The translations under genes were made by a program, and so were the position numbers. A stretch of DNA of 13,670 nucleotides from an uncultured Eubacteriales bacterium (GTDB taxonomy: Bacteria > Bacillota > Clostridia > Oscillospirales > Oscillospiraceae), in assembly GCA_900546485.1 (NCBI GenBank), contig URDK01000079.1, forward strand, positions 1-13,670, in the 5' to 3' direction. The notes under the pieces were generated by a model. It was not told where the DNA came from. It ran no database searches and was given only the letters and a program-made list of their open reading frames with translations. Shown here in pieces: positions 7,723-13,670 of this stretch. Position 1 is the stretch's first letter. The number at the start of each line of letters is the position of its first letter.

Positions 7723-7727
7723 CCTCC
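7723..7727 (-). promoter_or_regulatory. RBS that sets the start of the 830-aa lipoprotein
   Basis: GGAGG on the minus strand, 8 nt before the ATG at 7714. The ATG at 7729 lies directly upstream of this motif, so GGAGG would be inside its coding sequence (MEDNE...) and it has no comparable site of its own. The downstream start is therefore preferred. Confidence 0.8.
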
Positions 7728-7738
7728 ATAACTTATTG

Positions 7739-9940
7739 TCAGCCCATTTCAGAGAAAAAGGCCGAAACTTGCTTGTTGATCTCCGCGGCACACTCCTGAG
7801 CGGAGGCCTCCCCGGCAAAATACGGCGCGGCCGCGGCGTCTATGAGCTCCATGAGCCCACTGGGGAGCGTTCTGGCGCAGGCGCTGATGTCGTCTATCGC
7901 CATGTAGAGCAGCGTTGCGTCCTGCTCGCTCATGCCCTCGGCCATCTGCGAGCTTATGTCCGCGTCCAGGCGCTCCATGAGCACGGGGAGCCCGGAGGAA
8001 AGCGCCTGCGCCTTTATGAGCGAGCGCAGCAGCCGCCACGCGGCGGACGCGTCCTTGCAGCCGGAGCTTATCGCGTATACCGGCCCCTCGAGCTTCACCG
8101 AGGTGAAGCCGCCCTCGTATCCGGGCAGGCCCGTGACCGACGCGCCGGAGAAGAGCTCCGTGCTGCCCTGTACCATGTTCGGGCTCGTAAAGACCCCGCA
8201 CATGAGCAGCTGCCGCCCTGAGGCTATGCGGGCATAGGGCTGGTTATTCTCCTCGAGCCGCTCCTCCTCCGAGGCCTCGCTCACGGCGGGGAAGCTGCCT
8301 GCAAACTCGAGCAGGGCGATGAAGTCCTCCTCTTCGAAGCTGCACGCGCCGCTCTCCCAGTCGATAAAGCGGTCGGGATCGGCCTCCAGCAGCAGCGAGA
8401 GCACCTCCGGCCCCGTCGTGCCGAAATCAAAGAGCTCGCAGCCCGCGGACACTCCGCCGAGCGCGGTGAGCGCGGCGGAATAGCTCAGTTCCGCCCCCTC
8501 TCCGAAGAAGCGCGCCGGGCCCAGAGCGGTGACGACGCCGAAGCCGGATGGGATGGTATAGAGCCCGCCGTCCATCTCAAGTGCGGAGAGTACCGGCTTG
8601 ACCAGGGCGCTTTTGAGCTCATCGTCCGCGTACAGCAGCGCGCCGAGCTCCGTCAGGAGCCCGCGGGCCTCCGCCGCGGCGGTGGATACGCCGGAGCAGT
8701 CGAGGATGTCCCCCGCCCTGCCGGCGAGGATATCGCTCTCGAGCCGCCGGTACCCGGCTTCCGGGTCTTCGGGGCTGTTGTACTCCGAGTAGTCGCGTAT
8801 TTTTATAAGGTATTCACTCTCCGAGCGGTTGAACTCCGCGATGAGCCGGAGCGTGAGTTCGTCCGCGCCGCAGCAGGCGTAGACTAGCTCCGTCCTCTGC
8901 GGGGCCTCGCTCTCATGCGCGCGGCTGACCACGGTCATATAGGATGCGGTCTCTTCAGTGCCGAGGCAGACGTAGCCGCTCTCCGTCTCAAAGACGGATG
9001 AAAGCGTCTTGGGTTCCACCCCTACGGACACCAGATCGAGCATTTCGGCGGTTATGCCGCTCGCAGGCTCCCAGCCGTAGAGCATCGCGCCGTCTATGTA
9101 GGCCGAGACGAAACCGCCCACGGCGCCGCAGAAGTCGCCAGCCCCATCGCTGGTGCCTATCAGTCGGAGCTCCGGGCCGCGCTTGCCCTCGGGGTTGACG
9201 TAGTAGAAGCGCCCCTGCCCGTCGTAGCCGCGGCCAAAGACGTACACGTGGCCGTCCCCGGCGAGGTAGAGCTCCTCGACCGAGGCCAGCTCGCGCTCGA
9301 AGTGCAGCCATCTCAGCTCTCCCGAGGCGTCGCGCACCAGGAGCTGGTCGTCCGCGGCGATGTATACCCTGCCCTGGGCGTCGATTGCGAAGCTCGACAC
9401 CGTGAAGTAGCTCCAGCCACCGCGGGCGTCGCGGTTCACGAGCATGCGCGAGGCCTCGCTTCCGTCGGCATTGAGGATGCGGACGTACTCGTCCTGGCGG
9501 TAGACCTCATAGGGATAGAGCTCAAGGTCGGAGCTGCTGGCGTAGAGCGCGCCCTCCGCGCCGTATTTTGTGGAGCACACGCGCTCCTCGGCCACGGCGA
9601 GCTTGCCGCCCATGGTGACGGCGAGGCACAGCGGCCTGGTGCGTCCCTCGCTGCCCTCGGGCAGGGACACGGGCTCATAGCGCTCCAGCCTCTGCGGCGC
9701 GCCGCCCGAGGCGCTCACGGAGTAGATGCCCGGCTCGCCCGTCCCGTCCTCGCCGATGAAATATATCCGCCCCGAGAGCATGACGGCGTTGCCGGTGATG
9801 TGCACGTCCCCGAACTCCGTCCGCTCCGCGGAATACACATAGCGCCCGGGACGCTCGGTGGGCTCCGTCTCCCCTATCCCGCAGGCTGAGAGCAGGCAAA
9901 GCACCAGGCAGAGCGAGATTATGCGGATATGTATCTTCAT
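7739..9940 (-). CDS. propeller-like/solute-binding fusion lipoprotein (733 aa)
   Basis: Extracellular lipoprotein likely to capture a substrate for the ABC permeases downstream. Signal peptide with lipobox LSAC, Cys20. Residues ~30-345 are beta-rich repeats with blade-like strands (SSFAIDAQGRVYIAADDQLL, LYLAGDGHVYVFGRG), read as a propeller. Residues ~349-733 resemble a family-1 sugar-binding protein: ELVYACCGADELTLRLIAEFN, IRDYSEYN, FIDWESGACSFEEEDFIALLEFA and the C-terminal YFAGEASAQECAAEINKQV helix. Most of these blocks are shared with the 830-aa neighbour (RDYSEFN, FVDWNTGECSF, GCELFSLGTT against GCELFDFGTT), so the two are paralogues that have clearly diverged. It has a shorter propeller than the 830-aa protein and lacks its acidic linker. 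The ribosome site is G-rich (GGGGGA). It is followed after 24 nt by the next paralogue. Substrate unknown; sugar or oligosaccharide is inferred from the permease family. Confidence 0.9.
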   Translation of the reverse strand: MKIHIRIISLCLVLCLLSACGIGETEPTERPGRYVYSAERTEFGDVHITGNAVMLSGRIYFIGEDGTGEPGIYSVSASGGAPQRLERYEPVSLPEGSEGRTRPLCLAVTMGGKLAVAEERVCSTKYGAEGALYASSSDLELYPYEVYRQDEYVRILNADGSEASRMLVNRDARGGWSYFTVSSFAIDAQGRVYIAADDQLLVRDASGELRWLHFERELASVEELYLAGDGHVYVFGRGYDGQGRFYYVNPEGKRGPELRLIGTSDGAGDFCGAVGGFVSAYIDGAMLYGWEPASGITAEMLDLVSVGVEPKTLSSVFETESGYVCLGTEETASYMTVVSRAHESEAPQRTELVYACCGADELTLRLIAEFNRSESEYLIKIRDYSEYNSPEDPEAGYRRLESDILAGRAGDILDCSGVSTAAAEARGLLTELGALLYADDELKSALVKPVLSALEMDGGLYTIPSGFGVVTALGPARFFGEGAELSYSAALTALGGVSAGCELFDFGTTGPEVLSLLLEADPDRFIDWESGACSFEEEDFIALLEFAGSFPAVSEASEEERLEENNQPYARIASGRQLLMCGVFTSPNMVQGSTELFSGASVTGLPGYEGGFTSVKLEGPVYAISSGCKDASAAWRLLRSLIKAQALSSGLPVLMERLDADISSQMAEGMSEQDATLLYMAIDDISACARTLPSGLMELIDAAAAPYFAGEASAQECAAEINKQVSAFFSEMG

Positions 9941-9967
9941 ATTCCCCCACCCCCCTGTGCGGGTCTT

Positions 9968-11074
9968 TCAGCTTTGCTCTCCCAGATATACGCTGACCCT
10001 GTCCTGTACGACGGCGGCGCAGTCCGCGGCCAGCTCGGAGGCCGGGGTGCTCACGAGGCGCAGCAGCCAGAGGCCGTCCGCGTCGTGTACGAGGCAGAGG
10101 ATGTCCCCTTCTGCGTCCTGTCCGAGCCAGCTCAAAAACGCGGCGTCTACGCCCGCGTCCGTCCAGTGGAGCAGCGTCTCCGGCTCCGTTTCGTCGTCGG
10201 CAAGGGCCATCAGCCTCTCTCCGTCCGACCAGAGCAGGGAGCGCTCCGTCCCGGAGGAGAGCACCTGCGCCCCGGCCGGGAGCGTCAGCTCCGCTTCGCC
10301 AGCCGAGCCGTTCACGGGGTCTATGGGCAGCAGATAGGTGCCCGCGTCGTCCGCCGTCACGCCGTACACGCCGTCACCGAGCGCCACGAGGCCGGTAAAA
10401 GCTCCGTCGCCGAGCGCTCTGCTCACAAATCCGCCGCCGCGGTCGAACACCAGCGCGCTGCCGTCCGAGAGGCAGAGGTAGATATAGCCCGCGGCGTCGG
10501 CGGCGCAGCCGGTCACGCCCGCTCCGTCCCCGTCAAGGAGCTCGCTTATGTCCTTTGCGGCGCGCTCGTCGCCGCTTGAGTCGTAGATGTGCAGAATATA
10601 GCTCTCGCAGCTCTCGTAGACCGGCGCGATGTCCGTGGATGTCGCGGAGGCCGTTTCGCCCTCCGGCTCCTCCGCCGGGAAGGAGGCAAAGCTCCTCTCC
10701 ACGGCCGCGAAGCCGCCGTCGGGCGTGGCGCAGAGGCCGCAGATACTGCCCGAGCCCTCGGCGCCCTCCGGCGTCGGGGCGGCCTCAAAGCCCACGAAAC
10801 TCTCGGGCTCTCCGCCCGTCAGCGGCGCCGAGTACAGCCTCGGCTCCGCGCCCTCCGCCCCGCCGAGCAGCAGCCGCTCCCCGCAGAGCGCGGCGCAGGA
10901 GGCCCACTCGCAGTCCGGGAGACGGGAGTATTCCGGAACATACACAAAGCCGGCGCCCTCCGGCTCCGGCGTATCCGACGGCGCAGCCGTCTCCTCCGCA
11001 GCGCAGGCGGAGAGTAATGCAGCAGCTGCCAGAACAGCGGTCAATATACCCGCGGCGCGGCGCTTTTTGCCCAT
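9968..11074 (-). CDS. propeller-like lipoprotein lacking the solute-binding domain (368 aa)
   Basis: Surface lipoprotein and first gene of the operon. The start at 11074 gives a clean signal peptide (MGKKRR, hydrophobic core, lipobox LSAC with Cys24) and follows a G-rich ribosome site. Residues ~42-343 form repetitive beta-rich, Gly/Asp-turn sequence homologous to the propeller-like region of the 830-aa protein two genes downstream; for example LCATPDGGFAAVERSF here matches MCATPDGGFAIIENVY there. The TEPETLLHWTD...GDILCLV stretch matches TEEKLVTWINCD...GDIVCLS. After STP (residue ~344) the protein jumps directly to DCAAVVQDRVSVYLGEQS, which corresponds to the last 18 residues of the 830-aa protein (DVAATIQNRVSIYVNEQR). 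The ~385-residue binding domain between these points is missing in frame. It is otherwise intact, so it is probably expressed. Role unknown: possibly a propeller-only accessory, decoy or sensor. Gap to the next gene is 27 nt. Confidence 0.88.
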   Translation of the reverse strand: MGKKRRAAGILTAVLAAAALLSACAAEETAAPSDTPEPEGAGFVYVPEYSRLPDCEWASCAALCGERLLLGGAEGAEPRLYSAPLTGGEPESFVGFEAAPTPEGAEGSGSICGLCATPDGGFAAVERSFASFPAEEPEGETASATSTDIAPVYESCESYILHIYDSSGDERAAKDISELLDGDGAGVTGCAADAAGYIYLCLSDGSALVFDRGGGFVSRALGDGAFTGLVALGDGVYGVTADDAGTYLLPIDPVNGSAGEAELTLPAGAQVLSSGTERSLLWSDGERLMALADDETEPETLLHWTDAGVDAAFLSWLGQDAEGDILCLVHDADGLWLLRLVSTPASELAADCAAVVQDRVSVYLGEQS

Positions 11075-11106
11075 CTCTTTCCCCCCGCTCGCCTTTTTCC
11101 GTGTCA

Positions 11107-11125
11107 CTGTCTTTAATACAGACAG
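11107..11125 (-). promoter_or_regulatory. candidate operator palindrome over -10/start site
   Basis: CTGTCT, 7 nt, AGACAG: a perfect 6-bp inverted repeat with one further pair inside the gap. It overlaps the downstream end of the -10 hexamer and the predicted start of the lipoprotein operon, which is a typical repressor position. In the transcript it would be at or near the 5' end, so an RNA 5' hairpin is an alternative. No regulator gene is present in the window. Confidence 0.4.
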
Positions 11126-11152
11126 AATATCATCCCCTGTGCGCGCTGTCAA
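11124..11152 (-). promoter_or_regulatory. sigma-A promoter of the lipoprotein operon
   Basis: On the minus strand, TTGACA (consensus -35) lies at 11152-11147. A 17-nt spacer follows, then TATTCT at 11129-11124 (4 of 6 to TATAAT). The predicted start near 11117 leaves a ~43-nt leader before the ATG at 11074. This placement rules out the longer in-frame start at 11260, which would lie upstream of the promoter. Confidence 0.75.
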
Positions 11153-11228
11153 TCTCACATTATGACGCTCTGCACGCTGAAAGGTTCCTGAAAAAACGCC
11201 CTTCCCGCTGGAATAAACGCGCACGGCG

Positions 11229-11237
11229 TGGTATAAT
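11229..11237 (+). promoter_or_regulatory. extended -10 promoter for the 45-aa ORF
   Basis: TGGTATAAT at 11229-11237 is an extended -10 (TG-N-TATAAT) with a perfect -10 hexamer. The -35 position 17 nt upstream (TGGAAT, 11209-11214) is weak, as is common for extended -10 promoters. Predicted start near 11244, giving a ~90-nt leader that contains the 17-nt direct repeat. It is divergent from the minus-strand lipoprotein promoter. Confidence 0.6.
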
Positions 11238-11269
11238 CTATATGCCGTAAAGGCGCACATAATATAGAC

Positions 11270-11308
11270 GCGGACGCGGCCGGAAAAGTCAGCGGACGCG
11301 GCCGGAAA
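11270..11308 (+). repeat. 17-nt perfect direct repeat in the leader
   Basis: GCGGACGCGGCCGGAAA occurs at 11270-11286 and again at 11292-11308, a 22-nt period (two helical turns of DNA). The two copies are followed by AGTCA and TTTTCA respectively. Each copy contains the palindrome CGGCCG. The pair lies between the extended -10 promoter and the ribosome site of the 45-aa ORF, so it could be a tandem protein-binding site or a leader RNA structure. A recent slippage duplication is also possible. Confidence 0.75.
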
Positions 11309-11333
11309 TTTTCACTGAAAGGAAGGGCGAAAC

Positions 11334-11471
11334 ATGGCGTGGGAGGAAAAACGCGAGCGTGACGAGCGCGAACCCGAACGGGACCGCGACCCCGGCAGAG
11401 AGACAGTCCCCTTCACCCCGGACGGGGAGTACGATTCCCTCGAGGCTTGGGCCGACGAGGAGGAGCGCTGA
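11334..11471 (+). CDS. putative 45-aa highly charged small protein
   Basis: ATG at 11334, TGA at 11469-11471; 45 codons. The start is supported by AAAGGAAGGG at 11318-11327, 6-10 nt upstream. The product is dominated by Glu, Asp and Arg (MAWEEKRERDEREPERDRDP at the N-terminus, then a less charged stretch VPFTPDGEYDSLEAWADEEER-like tail with two of its three tryptophans' neighbourhood acidic). It has no hydrophobic segment, so it is presumably cytosolic and perhaps disordered or nucleic-acid/protein-binding; I do not recognise it. It lies behind an extended -10 promoter and faces glgP. A minus-strand frame overlaps it (11567-11289) but has no ribosome site. No function is assigned. Confidence 0.5.
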   Translation: MAWEEKRERDEREPERDRDPGRETVPFTPDGEYDSLEAWADEEER

Positions 11472-11481
11472 AAAAATTCCG

Positions 11482-11510
11482 TCATATTCCCCGCCGGGCG
11501 CGCATATGCT
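11482..11510 (+). promoter_or_regulatory. possible sigma-E-type sporulation promoter
   Basis: TCATATT at 11482-11488 fits the sigma-E -35 pattern KMATATT exactly. After 14 nt, CATATGCT at 11503-11510 matches CATACANT at 6 of 8 positions. A start near 11517 would leave a ~25-nt leader containing the GGAGGTGA of the 20-codon ORF. No good sigma-A promoter is visible at this spot. The match could be chance in a locally AT-rich patch. Confidence 0.35.
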
Positions 11511-11541
11511 GTATATATGCCGCTTGTGGAGGTGACGGAAA

Positions 11542-11604
11542 GTGCAGACTGACATAGACGATCTCATCTTCGCGGACGCCGACTGCGCGCCGAGCGAAAA
11601 ATAA
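11542..11604 (+). CDS. putative 20-aa small protein with strong RBS
   Basis: GTG-started ORF of 20 codons encoding an acidic peptide (begins MQTDIDDLIFADADC, ends APSEK). It is not recognised as any family. Support comes from its surroundings. GGAGGTGA at 11528-11535 is a near-perfect anti-16S match and sits 6 nt from the GTG. A sigma-E-like promoter lies just upstream. The TAA at 11602-11604 touches the terminator hairpin. Promoter, leader, RBS, ORF and terminator thus fit in about 165 bp. The peptide has no membrane segment or signal sequence; its single Cys is residue 15. It could be a genuine microprotein or a leader-type ORF on a small RNA. The call rests on signals, not homology. Confidence 0.5.
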   Translation: MQTDIDDLIFADADCAPSEK

Positions 11605-11646
11605 AAGCCGCCCCGACCGTGTTCTGGCCGGGGCGGCTTCTTTTTT
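11605..11646. terminator. bidirectional Rho-independent terminator
   Basis: A perfect 11-bp stem (AAGCCGCCCCG at 11605-11615 with CGGGGCGGCTT at 11629-11639) encloses a 13-nt loop that can add two more GC pairs. On the plus strand it is followed by CTTTTTT. On the minus strand the same hairpin is followed by TTTTATTTTT. It therefore can stop both the plus-strand 20-codon ORF, whose TAA is immediately adjacent, and minus-strand glgP, whose stop is 13 nt before it. Confidence 0.93.
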
Positions 11647-11651
11647 GGTTT

Positions 11652-13670
11652 TTACAGCTTCCAGATGTTCTCGGCGTACTCGCGGACGGCGCGGTCGGCG
11701 GCAAAGATGCCGCTCTCGGCGATGTTCACGAGGCCCATGCGGGCGAAGCCGCTGCGGTCGCGCACGGCCTCATAGAGCCGGTCGTGGCAGGCGACGTAGG
11801 AGGCGAAGTCGGCCAGCAGCATGTACTGGTCGCCGCCGTAGAGCAGGCTGCTCACCAGGTCTGCATAGCTCTTGCCGTCGGCCAGGCCGGAGTTGAAGCG
11901 ATGGAGCACGCGCTTGATGCGCGGGTCGCTCTCGGCCACGGAGTTCGGGTCGTAGCCGCAGCGCTTGCGCTCGGCGACCTCGTTGGTGCGCAGGCCGAAG
12001 AGGAACATGTTCTCGTCGCCCAGGCGCTCGTACATCTCGACGTTCGCGCCGTCGAGCGTACCTATGGTCACGGCGCCATTCATCATGAGCTTCATGTTGC
12101 CGGTGCCGGAGGCCTCCTTGCCGGCGGTGGATATCTGCTCGGACACCTGCGCGGCGGGCATGAGCTTCTCAGCCACGGAGACGCGGTAGTTCTCGAGGAA
12201 GAACACCTGCAGCCTGCCCTTGCAGACGGGGTCGGCGTTGATGTCCGCGGAGAGGGAGCAGATGAGCTCGATTATGCGCTTGGCGGTCTTGTAGCTCGCG
12301 GCGGCCTTGGCGCCGAACACGAAGGTGCGCGGCACGAAGTCCATATCCGGGTCGTCGTGCAGTCTGTCCTGAAGGTGAGCTATGAGCATGGCGCACAGCA
12401 GCTGGCGCTTATACTCGTGCAGGCGCTTGACCTGGACGTCCAGCACCGCGTCGGTATTGAGCTCGAAGCCCTGGGACTTCTTCATGTACTCGGCCAGCGC
12501 GGCCTTGTTGAAGCCCTTTATCTCCTGCAGGCGCATGAGCACCTCGGCATCGTTCTCGAACTTGCGCAATCCGATGAGCTCCTCGGGCTTTCTGAGGTAG
12601 CCCGGGCCTATGAGCTCGCGCACGAGGCTGTCGAGCTTCGGGTTTATCTGGGAGAGCCAGCGGCGGTGGTCTATGCCGTTGGTCACGTAGGTGAACTTCT
12701 CCGGCTCGAAGGAGTACACGTCCGCGAAGAGGTCGCGCTTGAGGATGTCCCCGTGCAGGCCGGAGACGCCGTTTATCATGTAGCAGCCCGCGAGGCACAT
12801 GTTGGCCATGTGGACTTTGCCGCCCTCGATGACGGCGTTGCGCGCGATGCGTCCGCCGTCGCCGCCGAACTTCTCGCTGAGCACGGCGCGCCAGCGGCGG
12901 TTTATCTCGCTGATTATCTCAAAGACGCGCGGCAGCAGGCTCTGCACCAGGCCCTGCGGCCAGGTCTCGAGCGCCTCGGACATGATGGTGTGGTTGGTGT
13001 AGGCCACGCAGCTCGACACAATATGCCAGGCCTCATCCCAGCCCAGGCCGTCCTCGTCCATGAAGATGCGCATGAGCTCGGGTATCATCAGCGTGGGATG
13101 CGTGTCGTTTATGTGCACGACGTGGTGCTCGGCGAAGCTGCGTACGTCGCCCCACTGCTTGCGGTGCTGCTTGACGATGGTCTGCGCCGTGGCGGAGACG
13201 AAGAAGTACTGCTGCTTGAGGCGGAGCGTCTTGCCCTCCATGTGGTCGTCCGCAGGATAGAGCACCTTGGTGATGACCTCGGCCATGGTGCGCTGCTCCA
13301 TGCTCTTGACGTACTCGCCCTCGGAGAACTGGTACATGTCGAGGGAGTTGGGGCTGTGCGCCTCCCAGAGGCGGAGGGTGTTCACCTTGCCGCCGCCGTA
13401 GCCCGCTATGAGCATATCGCGCGGGACGGCCAGGACAGTGGTGTAGTCCTTGAGCTCGGCGTGGCAGTTGCCGAAGTAGTCCCAGTTTTCCTCCACGCGG
13501 CCGCCGAAGCGTATCTCGACCGTGTCCTCATAGCGCGGGATGAGCCAGCTCTCGGCCGCGCTCTTCCAGTTGTCCGCCGTCTCGGTCTGGCGGCCGTCCT
13601 CTATCTTCTGCTTGAAGATGCCGAGCTCGTAGCAGAGGGTGTAGCCCGTGGCGTCTATGCCCTCGGTGGC
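11652..13670 (-). CDS. glgP: glycogen/maltodextrin phosphorylase, 5'-truncated by window edge
   Basis: Cytosolic PLP-dependent GT35 enzyme that releases glucose-1-phosphate from alpha-1,4-glucan ends. The frame is open from the window edge (first codons encode ATEGIDATGYTLCYELGIFK, the conserved ATGYG..YE.GIF.QKI region) to a TAA at 11654-11652. That gives 672 codons of a family normally ~800 aa long, so roughly the first 130 residues lie outside. The GTG at 13496 is internal and not the start. Visible family motifs: HINDTHPTLMIPELMR, VTNGIDHRRWL, the VQVKRLHEYKRQ glucan/phosphate region, and the PLP-attachment signature EASGTGNMK.MMNG with the Schiff-base lysine at codon 12092-12090, followed by TIGTLDGANVE. 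Nothing is broken. It ends 13 nt before a strong shared hairpin, so it is transcriptionally separate from the transporter operon on the same strand. It may use alpha-glucan from glycogen or imported maltodextrin; sequence alone does not separate these. Confidence 0.97.
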   Translation of the reverse strand, partial: ATEGIDATGYTLCYELGIFKQKIEDGRQTETADNWKSAAESWLIPRYEDTVEIRFGGRVEENWDYFGNCHAELKDYTTVLAVPRDMLIAGYGGGKVNTLRLWEAHSPNSLDMYQFSEGEYVKSMEQRTMAEVITKVLYPADDHMEGKTLRLKQQYFFVSATAQTIVKQHRKQWGDVRSFAEHHVVHINDTHPTLMIPELMRIFMDEDGLGWDEAWHIVSSCVAYTNHTIMSEALETWPQGLVQSLLPRVFEIISEINRRWRAVLSEKFGGDGGRIARNAVIEGGKVHMANMCLAGCYMINGVSGLHGDILKRDLFADVYSFEPEKFTYVTNGIDHRRWLSQINPKLDSLVRELIGPGYLRKPEELIGLRKFENDAEVLMRLQEIKGFNKAALAEYMKKSQGFELNTDAVLDVQVKRLHEYKRQLLCAMLIAHLQDRLHDDPDMDFVPRTFVFGAKAAASYKTAKRIIELICSLSADINADPVCKGRLQVFFLENYRVSVAEKLMPAAQVSEQISTAGKEASGTGNMKLMMNGAVTIGTLDGANVEMYERLGDENMFLFGLRTNEVAERKRCGYDPNSVAESDPRIKRVLHRFNSGLADGKSYADLVSSLLYGGDQYMLLADFASYVACHDRLYEAVRDRSGFARMGLVNIAESGIFAADRAVREYAENIWKL

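Noticed and set aside
5219..8221. 1000-codon open frame on the plus strand
   Set aside because: It is antisense to the 830- and 733-aa lipoproteins, with low-complexity Val/Ala/Gly/His-rich translation, no family motifs and no ribosome site. It results from strong GC bias in the real genes.
11075..11260. N-terminal extension of the 368-aa lipoprotein (ATG at 11260)
   Set aside because: It would cover the TTGACA/TATTCT promoter and place a lipobox signal peptide 60 residues inside the protein. The start at 11074 gives a normal signal peptide.
11517..11552. 11-codon ATG ORF overlapping the 20-codon ORF
   Set aside because: It begins at the predicted transcription start, has no upstream SD, and contains the SD of the GTG ORF; chance is the simpler explanation.
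11289..11567. 92-codon minus-strand frame
   Set aside because: No ribosome site, no protein-like features, and it overlaps two plus-strand ORFs that have good SD sequences and promoters.
13317..13496. GTG at 13496 as the start of a 614-aa phosphorylase
   Set aside because: The same frame continues to the window edge with conserved phosphorylase sequence (ATGYTLCYELGIF), so the gene is cut by the window rather than starting here.

Overview
The window looks like chromosome of a GC-rich, Gram-positive gut-type Clostridia (Oscillospiraceae/Ruminococcaceae-like; inferred). The basis is the GC-rich coding sequence, three lipoproteins with Gram-positive-style LxxC lipoboxes, GGAGG-type ribosome sites, sigma-A-like promoters, a carbohydrate ABC importer without its own ATPase, and a multi-hairpin intergenic element. 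No mobile-element gene, tRNA, rRNA or CRISPR array is visible.

Layout from right to left, because nearly all genes are on the minus strand. (1) 13670-11652: glycogen phosphorylase glgP, 5' end cut by the window edge, ending at a bidirectional terminator (11605-11646). (2) 11229-11604, plus strand: two tiny units facing glgP. One is a 45-codon charged ORF behind an extended -10 promoter and a 17-nt direct repeat. The other is a 20-codon ORF with an excellent Shine-Dalgarno, a sigma-E-like promoter and the terminator directly after its stop. (3) 11152-5222, minus: a strong promoter (TTGACA, 17 nt, TATTCT) with a palindrome over the -10/start site, then three tandem paralogous lipoproteins of 368, 733 and 830 aa. 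The 733- and 830-aa proteins pair an N-terminal beta-propeller-like region with a C-terminal family-1-type solute-binding domain. The first gene keeps the propeller and the last ~20 residues but has lost the whole binding domain in frame. (4) 5221-5073: an AT-rich island with a second promoter (TTGAGC, 17 nt, TATAAT) and an imperfect 32-bp palindrome. (5) 5072-175, minus: two sugar-ABC permeases, an HlyD/MacA-like adaptor with a very long coiled coil, and a two-TM protein carrying a MacB-like extracellular core domain but no nucleotide-binding domain. (6) 1-180: a string of six hairpins containing a diverged tandem module that also supplies the stop codon of the last gene.

The three lipoproteins and two permeases would form an importer for an unknown (probably carbohydrate) substrate, using an ATPase encoded elsewhere, as is common for such importers. 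The unusual part is the tight linkage of this importer to a MacA/MacB-like pair that has no ATPase. This could be an envelope scaffold, sensor or accessory complex built round the propeller-fused binding proteins, and it is the best candidate for an undescribed system here. Function and substrate are inference.
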